Source: Taishania pollutisoli
GTDB taxonomy: Bacteria > Bacteroidota > Bacteroidia > Flavobacteriales_D > Crocinitomicaceae
DNA length: 64,000 bases
Direction of reading: 5' to 3'
Assembly: GCF_014518315.1 (NCBI RefSeq)
Contig: NZ_JACVEL010000007.1
Location: forward strand, 91,167 to 155,166
A program made the translations under genes and the position numbers. Positions 39,294 through 47,476 of the stretch are shown piece by piece. The notes under the pieces were generated by a model, which was given only the letters and a program-made list of their open reading frames with translations, made no database searches and was not told where the DNA came from. How positions within the stretch are numbered: the first letter of the stretch is position 1; each line of letters begins with the position of its first letter.

Positions 39294-40220
39294 ATGTTGT
39301 TGACAATTCTTTTATTGATTTTCACAGTGGTGGTTGTTCCACTTGTGAGTTTTTACTTCGGAACGCCCTTAACTGCCGAACAAACGGACATTTTATATAC
39401 AATGGGTTCTGTGGCAGCGGGAATGATTATTTACTGTTTTGTGGTAGGTGAAATCACAAATAACAACTCCCAGATTGATAAATTGTGGAGTGTTATTCCA
39501 ATCGTATACACCTGGGGAATGACATACCTCGGGGGGTGGAATGAACGCATGATTCTCATGTCGATTCTGGTTACTATCTGGGGGGCACGCTTAACCTTCA
39601 ACTTTGCCCGAAAGGGAGGGTATAAGTGGCCAATCTGGGCGGGAGAAGAAGATTACCGATGGGATATTCTACGTAAAAAACCGGGATTCAGCAATCGGTT
39701 TGTGTGGATGCTTTTCAACCTGTTTTTTATTTCTGCTTACCAGGGGACACTTATTTTTCTGTTTACATTACCTATTTTAACCAGTCTTTCAGAAAATGCG
39801 GTGCCGTTATACTGGGCTGATTACCTGTTGGCAATAGTGTTTATCGGTTTTGTGGTCATCGAGTTTATAGCAGATCAGCAGCAACACATTTTTCAAACGG
39901 AAAAACGGAAACGAATCGAGCACAACCTGCCAATGGAAGAATACGGAAAGGGATTTATTTCAACAGGTCTCTGGGCTTATTCCAGACATCCGAATTACTT
40001 GTCAGAGCAAAGTATCTGGGTTGTATTCTATTTGTTCAGTGTAACCGCAACCGGAGAATGGATTAACTGGTCTGTTGCCGGATGTGTATTACTGATCATC
40101 CTGTTTAAAGGAAGCTCTGATTTTTCTGAAGGAATTTCTGCCGGAAAATATCCCGAATACAACAACTACATTGCCAATGTTCCGCGGTTTATTCCTTTTC
40201 TCAAAAAGAATAAAATATAG
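39294..40220 (+). CDS. DUF1295 membrane protein (steroid-reductase/methyltransferase-like fold)
   Basis: A 308-residue integral membrane protein with about seven helices. The C-terminal half carries STGLWAYSRHPNYLSEQSIW, the DUF1295 signature shared with 3-oxo-5-alpha-steroid 4-dehydrogenases and isoprenylcysteine methyltransferases, which bind nucleotide or S-adenosylmethionine and act on lipids. Other landmarks are NSQIDKLWSVIPIVYTW and WGARLTFNFARKGGY. The true substrate in bacteria is unknown. A near-consensus -7 element (TATCTTTA, 39259-39266) is 27 bp upstream. It is a single gene. Confidence 0.87.
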   Translation: MLLTILLLIFTVVVVPLVSFYFGTPLTAEQTDILYTMGSVAAGMIIYCFVVGEITNNNSQIDKLWSVIPIVYTWGMTYLGGWNERMILMSILVTIWGARLTFNFARKGGYKWPIWAGEEDYRWDILRKKPGFSNRFVWMLFNLFFISAYQGTLIFLFTLPILTSLSENAVPLYWADYLLAIVFIGFVVIEFIADQQQHIFQTEKRKRIEHNLPMEEYGKGFISTGLWAYSRHPNYLSEQSIWVVFYLFSVTATGEWINWSVAGCVLLIILFKGSSDFSEGISAGKYPEYNNYIANVPRFIPFLKKNKI

Positions 40221-40291
40221 TTGGAAGTATTTTCGCATTTAAATAGTGCCTGTGTGAGAAAATAAAATTTAACTCAGTCGCTCCATCCGTT

Positions 40292-42781
40292 TTACTGGTT
40301 TACAAACCGTACGCGAATCTCTTCTTTACTGAACGTACCGCCACGTTGCACTTCAAATTCATGTCGCCCCGGAAGTAACGTTTCAAAGTTTTTATTCAAA
40401 TGAAATGGTTTTGATTCAGAATAAATCCAACAATTAATCAGTGGTTTATCAGTCGTGAGTACCAGTTTTTGTTGGCCGTTGGCATCTGTCAGTAAATCGA
40501 TTTCCGGTTGGGACGGAACAGGGGAGAAGCGGTTCGTTGTTGCGTTGTGAAATGTTCGGTGCAACTCCGTTCCGTTCCGATCTTTCCAGGTAGCTGTTAC
40601 AATGTAATCGTTCAGTGGTTGTTCCATCAATGAAAAAACAGGTAGTGAAACAACAGTTTGGGGTTCTACATCAACAAAAAATGAATACTGCGCCAACCAT
40701 TTTCCGGATAAGTCATAAAAATCAAAGCGTACATCCGTGTGATAAGGTTGCGTCCAGTCACTTACCAGATAAAATTCTTTTCGGTTTAAGGCGCGTTCAA
40801 CTGCCAGCACAGCGATGTTTTCATAATCCTTTTTTGCTTCGTAATGCAATGCCTTCCAATTGCCATAATAATCCATACTCGACCAGGTAGGAGCCGGCCA
40901 GCAGTCATTGACCTGCCAGTAAAGTGTCCCTGAACAACGTGGCCAATCGGCGCGATGACCGGAAATAGCCATACTGACAGCTTTTGCCTGGGTTAACTGT
41001 GAATAATAAATAAACGTTTCAAAATCAGCTGCTTTTCCAAACAAAATGTCGGCATGCTTTTTTATCATCCCGTTCCCGACGTAGCTTTTCTGCCGCAGTT
41101 TCATGACTTCCGATTCCAGGTTCCAATCTTTTTTTTCGATCACGGAACTCAATGTAGAGTATTCCGGGAAACTCTGAAAACCGTATTCAGCATTAAAACG
41201 ACCTATTTTTGTTCCGAAATCTTCAATCGGGTCTTTTCCATGCCATACTCCCCAGTAATGTTGTGAGCCGTGATTGTAATAGTCTGATTTGCCCCAATTA
41301 CTCAGAGGACTCGTGTGAATGTACGGAACGGTAGAAAATTCAGAAATACGTTCGGGAATTAATTTTTTAAACAGATCGTCATACGCCTGTTCAATTTCCT
41401 TTACAGACTTCCCGATCAAACCGTATTTCAACTGGAAACCCCAATTTCTCCAGGCAACTTCCACTTCATTGTTTCCGTTGAGAAGAACAACCGAAGGGTG
41501 ACTGGTCATACGGGGAATGTGATAGTCAAATTCACGTTTTACATTGGAGAGAAATTCACTCGTTCCGGGATACATGGCACAGGCAAACATGAAATCCTGC
41601 CAAACCATGATTCCTTTTTTATCACACTCCTCAAAAAAAACATCGTCCGGATAATACCCGCCTCCCCAAACACGCACCATGTTGAAATTGGCACGCGCCA
41701 TTTGCTCAATTACAAAACGAACAGAGGCATCTGTAACACGTGCAGGAAACACTTCCTGAGGAATGTAATCACCTCCTTTACAGAAAATGACTTTTCCGTT
41801 TACTGCGATTTCATACGATGTTCCAAAAGCATCTTTTTCCTGTATCAATTGAGCGGTTCGAATTCCAAATTGTTTATTGATGTGATCAATCGTTTCTCCG
41901 CTTTGATCATAGAGTAGCCATTCGTCGTCGTATAAAAATGGTTCCCCATAATTAACTGGCCACCAGAGAACAGGATTCTTTACCTGAATAATCGCTTTAA
42001 TCCATTCCCCTTCCTTTTTCCAGTTGACATCACCAAACAACCTGCTTTTCCAATGCAATCCGTTTTTTACTTCATTGGACAACAAAATTGAAATGGAAAT
42101 TGTTGCAATTGAATCCTGAACGGAAAGTGTTTGAACAGCACTTTGAAGAATTTTATTTTCCTTGTACGTCGTAATTTTCACTTCTTTGTTGAATCCGATT
42201 GTATTCATTCGAAACGTCCAGTCCCAGCCAAATTGATATTGCGGTTTACGGGTGTAGGGAGCAATGGCGATTTTATCCGGGTCGTTTGGAGCGGGTAATT
42301 TATATGCGGCTTTTTCATATGTATCTTTGTGATACATCACCGGAGGAGTAAACACGGCGCGCAATTCATTCTTTCCTGCTTTTGCCAGCTTGTTGATATT
42401 CATTCGGTAGGGAAGAAACGCATTGTCACACGTTAAGATCAATTCTCCGTTCAGATAGATTTTTGCGTACGTGTCAACCGATGGAAATTCGAGATCAATG
42501 ATACGGGTAGTAAGTTCTTCTTCGGTGATTGAAAAGTCACTTGTTAATTCCCATTCATACTCTTCAATCCAGCCGAATAACTGTTCATTCATCCCTACGT
42601 GCGGATCGGGAAGGTAACCGTTTTGAATCAATGCTTCCTGGATACTGCCTTTTGAACCAAGCATAACCGTTTCATTATTTTTCGGATTGGTAAATTGCCA
42701 GCTGATGATTTTGTCCATAGCGAAAAGGGATTGTGTTGATAAAGTAACCGACAAGATGATTAAATAAACTACAAAGCGCAT
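40292..42781 (-). CDS. Glycoside hydrolase family 2 beta-mannosidase
   Basis: Exported enzyme that releases mannose from beta-mannosides. The 829 residues open with a signal peptide (MRFVVYLIILSVTLSTQSLFA), a jelly-roll sugar-binding domain (FPSVDTYAKIYLNGELI, QFGWDWTFR, typical of beta-mannosidases), an Ig-like domain, then the TIM barrel with acid/base Glu in LLNGNNEVEVAW (about 437) and nucleophile Glu in FNAEYGFQSFPE (about 531). C-terminal Ig-like domains follow. Catalytic residues are intact. A full promoter lies upstream. No transporter or other mannan-degrading gene is adjacent; it seems to act alone. Confidence 0.94.
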   Translation of the reverse strand: MRFVVYLIILSVTLSTQSLFAMDKIISWQFTNPKNNETVMLGSKGSIQEALIQNGYLPDPHVGMNEQLFGWIEEYEWELTSDFSITEEELTTRIIDLEFPSVDTYAKIYLNGELILTCDNAFLPYRMNINKLAKAGKNELRAVFTPPVMYHKDTYEKAAYKLPAPNDPDKIAIAPYTRKPQYQFGWDWTFRMNTIGFNKEVKITTYKENKILQSAVQTLSVQDSIATISISILLSNEVKNGLHWKSRLFGDVNWKKEGEWIKAIIQVKNPVLWWPVNYGEPFLYDDEWLLYDQSGETIDHINKQFGIRTAQLIQEKDAFGTSYEIAVNGKVIFCKGGDYIPQEVFPARVTDASVRFVIEQMARANFNMVRVWGGGYYPDDVFFEECDKKGIMVWQDFMFACAMYPGTSEFLSNVKREFDYHIPRMTSHPSVVLLNGNNEVEVAWRNWGFQLKYGLIGKSVKEIEQAYDDLFKKLIPERISEFSTVPYIHTSPLSNWGKSDYYNHGSQHYWGVWHGKDPIEDFGTKIGRFNAEYGFQSFPEYSTLSSVIEKKDWNLESEVMKLRQKSYVGNGMIKKHADILFGKAADFETFIYYSQLTQAKAVSMAISGHRADWPRCSGTLYWQVNDCWPAPTWSSMDYYGNWKALHYEAKKDYENIAVLAVERALNRKEFYLVSDWTQPYHTDVRFDFYDLSGKWLAQYSFFVDVEPQTVVSLPVFSLMEQPLNDYIVTATWKDRNGTELHRTFHNATTNRFSPVPSQPEIDLLTDANGQQKLVLTTDKPLINCWIYSESKPFHLNKNFETLLPGRHEFEVQRGGTFSKEEIRVRFVNQ

Positions 42782-42831
42782 TGGTGTTAATCGGAATTGG
42801 TGACAGAATAGCTTTATTTCAATTGTTATAC

Positions 42832-42860
42832 CAAAAATAGAATTTTTATAGTTTGCTCAA
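42832..42860 (-). promoter_or_regulatory. beta-mannosidase promoter (-33 TTG, -7 TATTTTTG)
   Basis: A perfect -7 element (42832-42839) with a TTG at 42858-42860, 18 bp upstream of it on the minus strand, close to the usual Bacteroidota spacing. The expected leader is about 46 nt. Confidence 0.65.
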
Positions 42861-42929
42861 CAGGTGGATTCAAATTATTCGGAGAATATACCTCAATAAA
42901 ACGGTTTGGGAGGTTATGGGAAGAGGATG

Positions 42930-43263
42930 ATTTTGTCCCGCAGATACACGCAGACTTCTTTCGCAGATTTGCGCAGAGCAAGTCATAGAGCTATATATTC
43001 AGAGCTACTTCTAACCATGCACTCTCGATCACACAAAAAAATCAGCGTTCATCAGCGATGCAAAATCAGCGAACATCTGCGGGAAACAATACGCCACTAT
43101 TTACAAATGATTCCCTTCCTGATCCACTCATCCTGCACATATATCCATAGAAAACAACAGAGCGATAGAGTGTATGCAATATCCATCAAAAGCACTTCTA
43201 ACCATGCACTCACGATCACACAAAAAAATCAGCGTTCATCAGCGGGAAACGACACATCACTAT
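42930..43263. repeat. Cluster of CGCAGAT/CGCTGAT-type repeats
   Basis: A gene-free region of about 330 bp made of short repeated words: CCGCAGATACACGCAG, TTCGCAGATTTGCGCAG (42940-42976), and AATCAGCGTTCATCAGCG at 43040 and 43230. I recall such tracts as frequent intergenic sequences in Bacteroidota. They continue on the far side of the GxxExxY gene (43705-43729). Together they look like a dispersed, possibly mobile, non-coding unit. Confidence 0.6.
43007..43122 (-). pseudogene. Decayed second copy of the GxxExxY 3' end plus flanking repeat
   Basis: The stretch 43007-43122 is a diverged direct repeat of 43194-43285 (shared segments ACTTCTAACCATGCACTC and ATCACACAAAAAAATCAGCG, with an extra 27-bp insertion in this copy). 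The second copy ends in the last codons of the GxxExxY gene (FRKVNNL stop), and the first contains the matching but altered reading (TCAGGAAGGGAATCATTTG...). So the remnant of a duplicated gene end seems to lie here. Confidence 0.55.
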
Positions 43264-43641
43264 CTACAAATTATTCACCTTCCTGAAAATTGATTTAGCG
43301 ATGTTGTCAGAATTAAAATTCACCAGTAATCCCAACCGGAGATTCGACAACTTCAAATAAGTAATCAATTGTTTGTGATGAACATCCAGGATATATTCAA
43401 CAGATTTCAATTCGATAATAATCTTGTTTTCAACCAAAATATCAAGTCTGTAGCCAATATCCATCTTCACAGATTCATACCACATCGGCAGCCCGACTTG
43501 TCGTGAATGTTTCAACCCGATTTTGGAAAGTTCATAGATTAAAGCTGTTTCATACGACGACTCTAAAAGCCCGGGACCTAAATTGTTATATACATTAAAG
43601 ATACACCCTCGAATAGCATAGGATAATTCATTTTCAGTCAT
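43264..43641 (-). CDS. GxxExxY protein (PD-(D/E)XK-like, PDDEXK_3)
   Basis: A 125-residue protein of the GxxExxY family: IRGCIFNVYNNLGPGLLESSYE carries the GxxExxY motif (GLLESSY, about 24-30). GYRLDILVENKIIIELKSVE (about 58-77) is a nuclease-like D...ExK core, followed by HHKQLITYLKLSNLRLGLLVNFN. The D-ExK residues are retained, as in active nucleases of the fold, but no biological role is established. It is flanked on both sides by near-identical 25-bp sequences (43062-43086 and 43705-43729, 22 of 25), consistent with insertion or mobilisation as a unit. Confidence 0.9.
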   Translation of the reverse strand: MTENELSYAIRGCIFNVYNNLGPGLLESSYETALIYELSKIGLKHSRQVGLPMWYESVKMDIGYRLDILVENKIIIELKSVEYILDVHHKQLITYLKLSNLRLGLLVNFNSDNIAKSIFRKVNNL

Positions 43642-43704
43642 AAAAGGAGGTTTTTACCGATTAAGATAGAAAATAAATCAGATAAATCAAAATAAAACAA
43701 AGTG

Positions 43705-43729
43705 AAAATCAGCGGGCATCTGCAGGAAA
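43705..43729. repeat. 25-bp flanking repeat overlapping the end of the pseudouridine synthase gene
   Basis: AAAATCAGCGGGCATCTGCAGGAAA, matching 43062-43086 at 22 of 25 positions. On the minus strand it encodes FPADAR and the TGA of the neighbouring gene, so the repeat forms the 3' end of that coding region. Confidence 0.65.
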
Positions 43730-44422
43730 TAATTTTTCAAAATGCTGCCACAAATTATCTTTCGGTACAGGAGCGGTTACAACAATTTCATCCCCGGTTG
43801 TAGGGTGGGTAAACCGTAGTGTGCGTGCGTGCAGATGAATTGATCCATCCGGATTACTTCGCTTCGCTCCATATTTCAAATCCCCTTTGATAATACAGCC
43901 AATATTCGCTAATTGACAACGAATCTGATGATGTCGCCCCGTTTCAAGCTCGATTTCCAGTAAATGGTATTTATCCGAAGAAGCTACATGTGTGTAATTC
44001 AGGATTGCCTTTTTAGCATTGTGGGCGCCCTCCCTGACTACATATGATTTGTTTTGTTGCTCATTCTTTGCCAACCAGTTGACAAGCCGATCTGTATCTT
44101 TCGGAGGCATCTGCTCAACAACCGCCCAATAAATTTTTCCCGTTTCTTTTTCCCTGAATTGTGCATTCAGTCGCTCCAAAGCTTTACTTGTACGTGCAAA
44201 TACCAATGCTCCGCTCGTTGGACGGTCCAGACGGTGAACAACCCCGCAAAAAACATTTCCGGGTTTATTATACTTTTCTTTCAGATACGCTTTAACTCGT
44301 TCGGGAAGCGGTTCGTCTCCTGTTTTATCTCCCTGAACAAGATCGGAAGCTTTTTTATTGACTACAAGTGTATGATTATCCTCGTGGAGAACTTCCAATT
44401 GGTATTTTTCTGCCGGAGACAT
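43709..44422 (-). CDS. RluA-family pseudouridine synthase
   Basis: Isomerises uridine to pseudouridine in rRNA or tRNA. The 237 residues hold the catalytic motif HRLDRPTSG (Asp66), the TGRHHQIRCQLANIG motif and IHLHARTLRFTHP. There is no N-terminal S4 domain, so it belongs to the small RluA/TruC-like group; the target base is unknown. The last codons (FPADAR, stop) come from a repeat shared with the region beyond the GxxExxY gene, so the native C-terminus may have been replaced. It starts 2 bp after the panB stop and is surely cotranscribed with it. Confidence 0.92.
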   Translation of the reverse strand: MSPAEKYQLEVLHEDNHTLVVNKKASDLVQGDKTGDEPLPERVKAYLKEKYNKPGNVFCGVVHRLDRPTSGALVFARTSKALERLNAQFREKETGKIYWAVVEQMPPKDTDRLVNWLAKNEQQNKSYVVREGAHNAKKAILNYTHVASSDKYHLLEIELETGRHHQIRCQLANIGCIIKGDLKYGAKRSNPDGSIHLHARTLRFTHPTTGDEIVVTAPVPKDNLWQHFEKLFPADAR

Positions 44423-44424
44423 GC

Positions 44425-45240
44425 TTAATACTGCTCGTCTTCACTTGGGAAGCTCCCAGATTTAACATCCTCAATGTAACGGGAAAAGGAAGTCATCATT
44501 TCCTCGTACAAATTATTGTATTTTCTCAAAAAACGAGGATTGAATTCATTATTAATTCCCAACATGTCATGTACTACCAACACTTGTCCGTCAACACCAT
44601 TCCCTGCACCGATTCCAATGATCGGAATGGAAACGGATTCGGCTACTTTTTTAGCTAAATGAGCTGGGATTTTTTCTAAAACAATGGCGAAACAACCCGT
44701 TTCTTCCAATAATTTAGCGTCTTCCACTAACCGATTTGCTTCTTCTTCTTCTTTTGCGCGGACAACGTATGTCCCGAATTTATAGATCGATTGAGGTGTT
44801 AGCCCCAAATGCCCCATCACCGGAATCCCGGCTGTCAGAATGCGGGAAATTGACTCAATAATTTCTGCACCTCCTTCCAGTTTTACCGCGTGTCCTCCCG
44901 ATTCTTTCATGATCCGGATCGCACTTGAAAGGGCCTCTTTGGAATTCCCCTGGTAAGAACCAAACGGAAGATCTACAACTACCAATGCACGGTTTACAGC
45001 TCTCACGACAGAGGAAGCGTGATAGATCATCTGATCCAGCGTAATCGGAAGAGTCGTTTCGTGTCCCGCCATTACGTTAGAGGCGGAATCTCCCACCAAA
45101 ATAACTTCTATTCCTGCCGTGTCAATAATACGTGCCATGGAATAATCGTAACCTGTCAGCATGGTAATCTTTTCACCACGTTCTTTCATCTCGCTGAGCG
45201 TCTTTGTGGTAACGCGCTTGATATTGGTATGTACAGACAT
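44425..45240 (-). CDS. panB: 3-methyl-2-oxobutanoate hydroxymethyltransferase
   Basis: First enzyme of pantothenate synthesis: 2-oxoisovalerate plus methylene-tetrahydrofolate gives ketopantoate. The 271 residues show the PanB signatures [35 protein letters not shown] (metal-binding Asp), [16 protein letters not shown] and [20 protein letters not shown]. The length is as in E. coli PanB. The cofactor methylene-THF links it loosely to thyA/folA at 58-61 kb. The promoter TAGCTTTG is 23 bp upstream; the RluA gene follows at 2 bp. Confidence 0.97.
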   Translation of the reverse strand: MSVHTNIKRVTTKTLSEMKERGEKITMLTGYDYSMARIIDTAGIEVILVGDSASNVMAGHETTLPITLDQMIYHASSVVRAVNRALVVVDLPFGSYQGNSKEALSSAIRIMKESGGHAVKLEGGAEIIESISRILTAGIPVMGHLGLTPQSIYKFGTYVVRAKEEEEANRLVEDAKLLEETGCFAIVLEKIPAHLAKKVAESVSIPIIGIGAGNGVDGQVLVVHDMLGINNEFNPRFLRKYNNLYEEMMTSFSRYIEDVKSGSFPSEDEQY

Positions 45241-45263
45241 AATCTACATTGTTTGTTCTACCG

Positions 45264-45271
45264 CAAAGCTA
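45264..45271 (-). promoter_or_regulatory. panB promoter -7 element (TAGCTTTG)
   Basis: A perfect TAnnTTTG. It predicts a leader of about 20 nt and would serve the panB-RluA pair. Confidence 0.62.
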
Positions 45272-45448
45272 CAAAAAATCCGGTACGGTGCTTTCCAATA
45301 TTCGATAAACAACTCCTTTTTACACATGGTTCGATGCTTCGGAAAGTATTGCCTGAGTATTCAGAAAGTCATGCACTCAATGTCTGTAATGACGCATTTT
45401 TTATAATTTAGTATGTCTCATGAGACAAGACAGGCAATTACAACAAGT

Positions 45449-46630
45449 ATGAATAAACTGATTTTCATTCCGTTCCTCACCCTATCCCCGTTCTTTTTTG
45501 CAACGGGACAATCGTATCCGGAAACCTATAAATTCACAGAGGATATCCGAAAAGACATGGAACGTGACACCACGGCATGGAAATATCAGGTCGGGGCAAC
45601 CAACTATGCTTTTGCAGGAGATTATTTAAACGCATTGAAGGCCTGGGACGAGGGATTTAAACCACGTAACTATATTCCTACGTCGCAAGATTCTGTTACA
45701 TTACAAAACGCTGTTTTCAAACATGCAACCGATTACATTGTAGAACGTTCCGTCAATGAGCAAATAATTATCATCAACGAAGCGCACCACAATCCCAAAC
45801 ACAGGGCATTCACCCGGTCGCTGCTGGAGGGATTGTACACAAACGGCTACCGTTACCTGGGATTGGAAGCACTGACAGATAGTATCATCAATGAACGGGG
45901 ATACGCTGTCAGTGAGAGCGGTTATTATACAGGTGAACCTGAATTCGGTAACTTGATTTATGAAGCAAAGAAACTTGGATTTACAATTTTTGGCTATGAG
46001 GCAGCCCCCGGAAAGAACGGAAAGGAGCGGGAAATAGAACAAGCAACAAATATCCGGCAATTCATGGAGACAAACAGGGAAGGGAAGATGCTTATTCACT
46101 GCGGATTTGACCATGTATACGAAAAGGAAGTAAGTAGTTGGGGAAAGGCAATGGCCGGCCGATTAAAAGAATACACAGGAATTGATCCCCTGACAATCGA
46201 TCAGGTGAAATTTACAGAACGAAGTAAACCGGAATTCAGCCATTACTTCCTGTCAGCAGCACACCATAAAAATCCATTTATAATGACGAACCCGGAAGCT
46301 ACTGTTTTTAACGGATTCGGAACCTCCAATCAGACGGATCTCGTTGTGTTGCATCCGGTGACAACCTATAGAAACGGATGGCCTGACTGGTCAACAACAG
46401 GTAGAAAAGAATACTGGCTTCCTCAGAGGAAACGAAAGAAATACCCTGGGACAGTACAAGTACTGGTGTATCGTCCCAGAGAATATGAAAACATGGGTAT
46501 CCCTGTGACAATAACGGAATTACAGCCAGGTATAAACAAGCCTCTCTACTTGCAATGCAATCATTATACAGTGATTATCAGGAACAAAGAATATGTAGTA
46601 ATAGATCGATTCTCTGTTGTAGTAAAGTAG
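45449..46630 (+). CDS. Secreted protein with erythromycin-esterase/TIKI-like motifs
   Basis: A 393-residue product starting at 45449 (signal peptide NKLIFIPFLTLSPFFFATGQ), not the upstream frame at 45413. An opening helical region resembles TPR (YAFAGDYLNALKAWDEGF). The core has IIIINEAHHNPKHRAFTRSL, GYRYLGLEAL and MLIHCGFDHVYEKE, plus KEYTGIDPLTIDQ; the E-x-H...E...H pattern is like erythromycin esterase, ChaN or TIKI superfamily enzymes, which use those residues for metal or catalysis. I infer a periplasmic hydrolase-like fold but cannot name the reaction. It is a single gene. Confidence 0.65.
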   Translation: MNKLIFIPFLTLSPFFFATGQSYPETYKFTEDIRKDMERDTTAWKYQVGATNYAFAGDYLNALKAWDEGFKPRNYIPTSQDSVTLQNAVFKHATDYIVERSVNEQIIIINEAHHNPKHRAFTRSLLEGLYTNGYRYLGLEALTDSIINERGYAVSESGYYTGEPEFGNLIYEAKKLGFTIFGYEAAPGKNGKEREIEQATNIRQFMETNREGKMLIHCGFDHVYEKEVSSWGKAMAGRLKEYTGIDPLTIDQVKFTERSKPEFSHYFLSAAHHKNPFIMTNPEATVFNGFGTSNQTDLVVLHPVTTYRNGWPDWSTTGRKEYWLPQRKRKKYPGTVQVLVYRPREYENMGIPVTITELQPGINKPLYLQCNHYTVIIRNKEYVVIDRFSVVVK

Positions 46631-46651
46631 TACTTGTGTATGCGTAAATGG

Positions 46652-46948
46652 TTATTGCACGTAGTTATTCGACGTGGAGTTGTACTCGGATAATTGCTCA
46701 AAAATCCGTTCTGCCAACGCCTCCACTTTATCAGAAGTGTCGTATTTGGACAAATCTCCGCCTTCGTCAATCAAGCGGTAGTACATATCTGTATTTCGCT
46801 CATCATCGGGTATCCCCATCAACGAAAAAATCACTTTTGCACTCCCTAAGTGATACTTGTATGCTGAGATGTCCAGCCGTTTTAAACCAATAATCAGACG
46901 GGCAATTTTAATATCATCCCTGATCAAATGTACAATGTTATTTTTCAT
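46652..46948 (-). CDS. Unknown small cytoplasmic protein divergent from an XRE regulator
   Basis: A 98-residue protein; the start at 46948 (MKNNIVHLIRDDIKIARLII) is preferred to 46966 because the shorter distance leaves the operator palindromes outside the gene. Predicted mostly helical and charged; no motif that I know. Its start lies 79 bp from the divergent regulator gene, and both start regions flank two 18-bp palindromes, so the two are presumably co-regulated. It might be the target or partner of the regulator (for example a toxin-like or adaptor protein); that is speculation. Confidence 0.65.
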   Translation of the reverse strand: MKNNIVHLIRDDIKIARLIIGLKRLDISAYKYHLGSAKVIFSLMGIPDDERNTDMYYRLIDEGGDLSKYDTSDKVEALAERIFEQLSEYNSTSNNYVQ

Positions 46949-46977
46949 GGAATCCTTTTTGAACAAATATACTAAAA

Positions 46978-46995
46978 TGTATTCAATTGAATACA
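46978..46995. promoter_or_regulatory. Operator palindrome 1: TGTATTCAATTGAATACA
   Basis: A perfect 18-bp palindrome, half-site TGTATT with 6-bp spacer, between the divergent genes starting at 46948 and 47028. Confidence 0.7.
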
Positions 46996-47002
46996 GATTA
47001 AA

Positions 47003-47020
47003 TGTATTTTATAGAATACA
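47003..47020. promoter_or_regulatory. Operator palindrome 2: TGTATTTTATAGAATACA
   Basis: The same TGTATT-N6-AATACA architecture, with exact half-sites; it is 25 bp centre-to-centre from palindrome 1 and ends 7 bp before the regulator ATG, as expected for autoregulation. Confidence 0.7.
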
Positions 47021-47027
47021 ATTGCGA

Positions 47028-47237
47028 ATGGATAAAAAAGAAGTGCTCTTACAGCTTGGTGAGCGGGTAAAGGCGATACGGATTCAGAAAGGACTCACCC
47101 AAACTGAATTAGCGAACAGAATCGGAAAAGATCATCCGAGTATCAATAAATTGGAAAACGGAAAGGTTAATCCCAGCTATTACTTTTTATATGAAGTAGC
47201 CATTGGATTGGGAATAAACGTCAACGAGTTGGTTTAA
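47028..47237 (+). CDS. XRE-family helix-turn-helix regulator
   Basis: A 69-residue single-domain repressor-type protein: GERVKAIRIQKGLTQTELANRI (HTH helices 1-2), GKDHPSINKLENGKVNP (recognition helix), FLYEVAIGLGINVNELV. The start at 47028 is chosen because it lies just after operator 2 and gives a normal domain. The palindromic sites upstream are the probable targets, making it autoregulated and controlling the divergent gene. Confidence 0.9.
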   Translation: MDKKEVLLQLGERVKAIRIQKGLTQTELANRIGKDHPSINKLENGKVNPSYYFLYEVAIGLGINVNELV

Positions 47238-47476
47238 TGATCTAATAGCAGTATCAATGCCGTGCTTGATCTACAAATGTTAGAACCATCATTAATGACT
47301 GACCTGTTATCAGTGAAAATTTAGTTAAATTGCGTTCAATTGGTCGGGATGTTCTGCTTTCATTCCTAATTTTACAGGATATGCGTTAACAGGTGCAGCA
47401 TCCGGAGTATTGATCTCCGTAAATCAGGACCAAATAACAAATAAAAAACAATAGATACACCCCAAAATAAGTGACT

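Noticed and set aside
47330..47453. Open stretch before the dienelactone hydrolase gene (reads AFIPNFTGYALTGAASGVLI)
   Set aside because: No start codon in frame after the preceding stop and no promoter-like element; it may be a remnant but cannot be supported.
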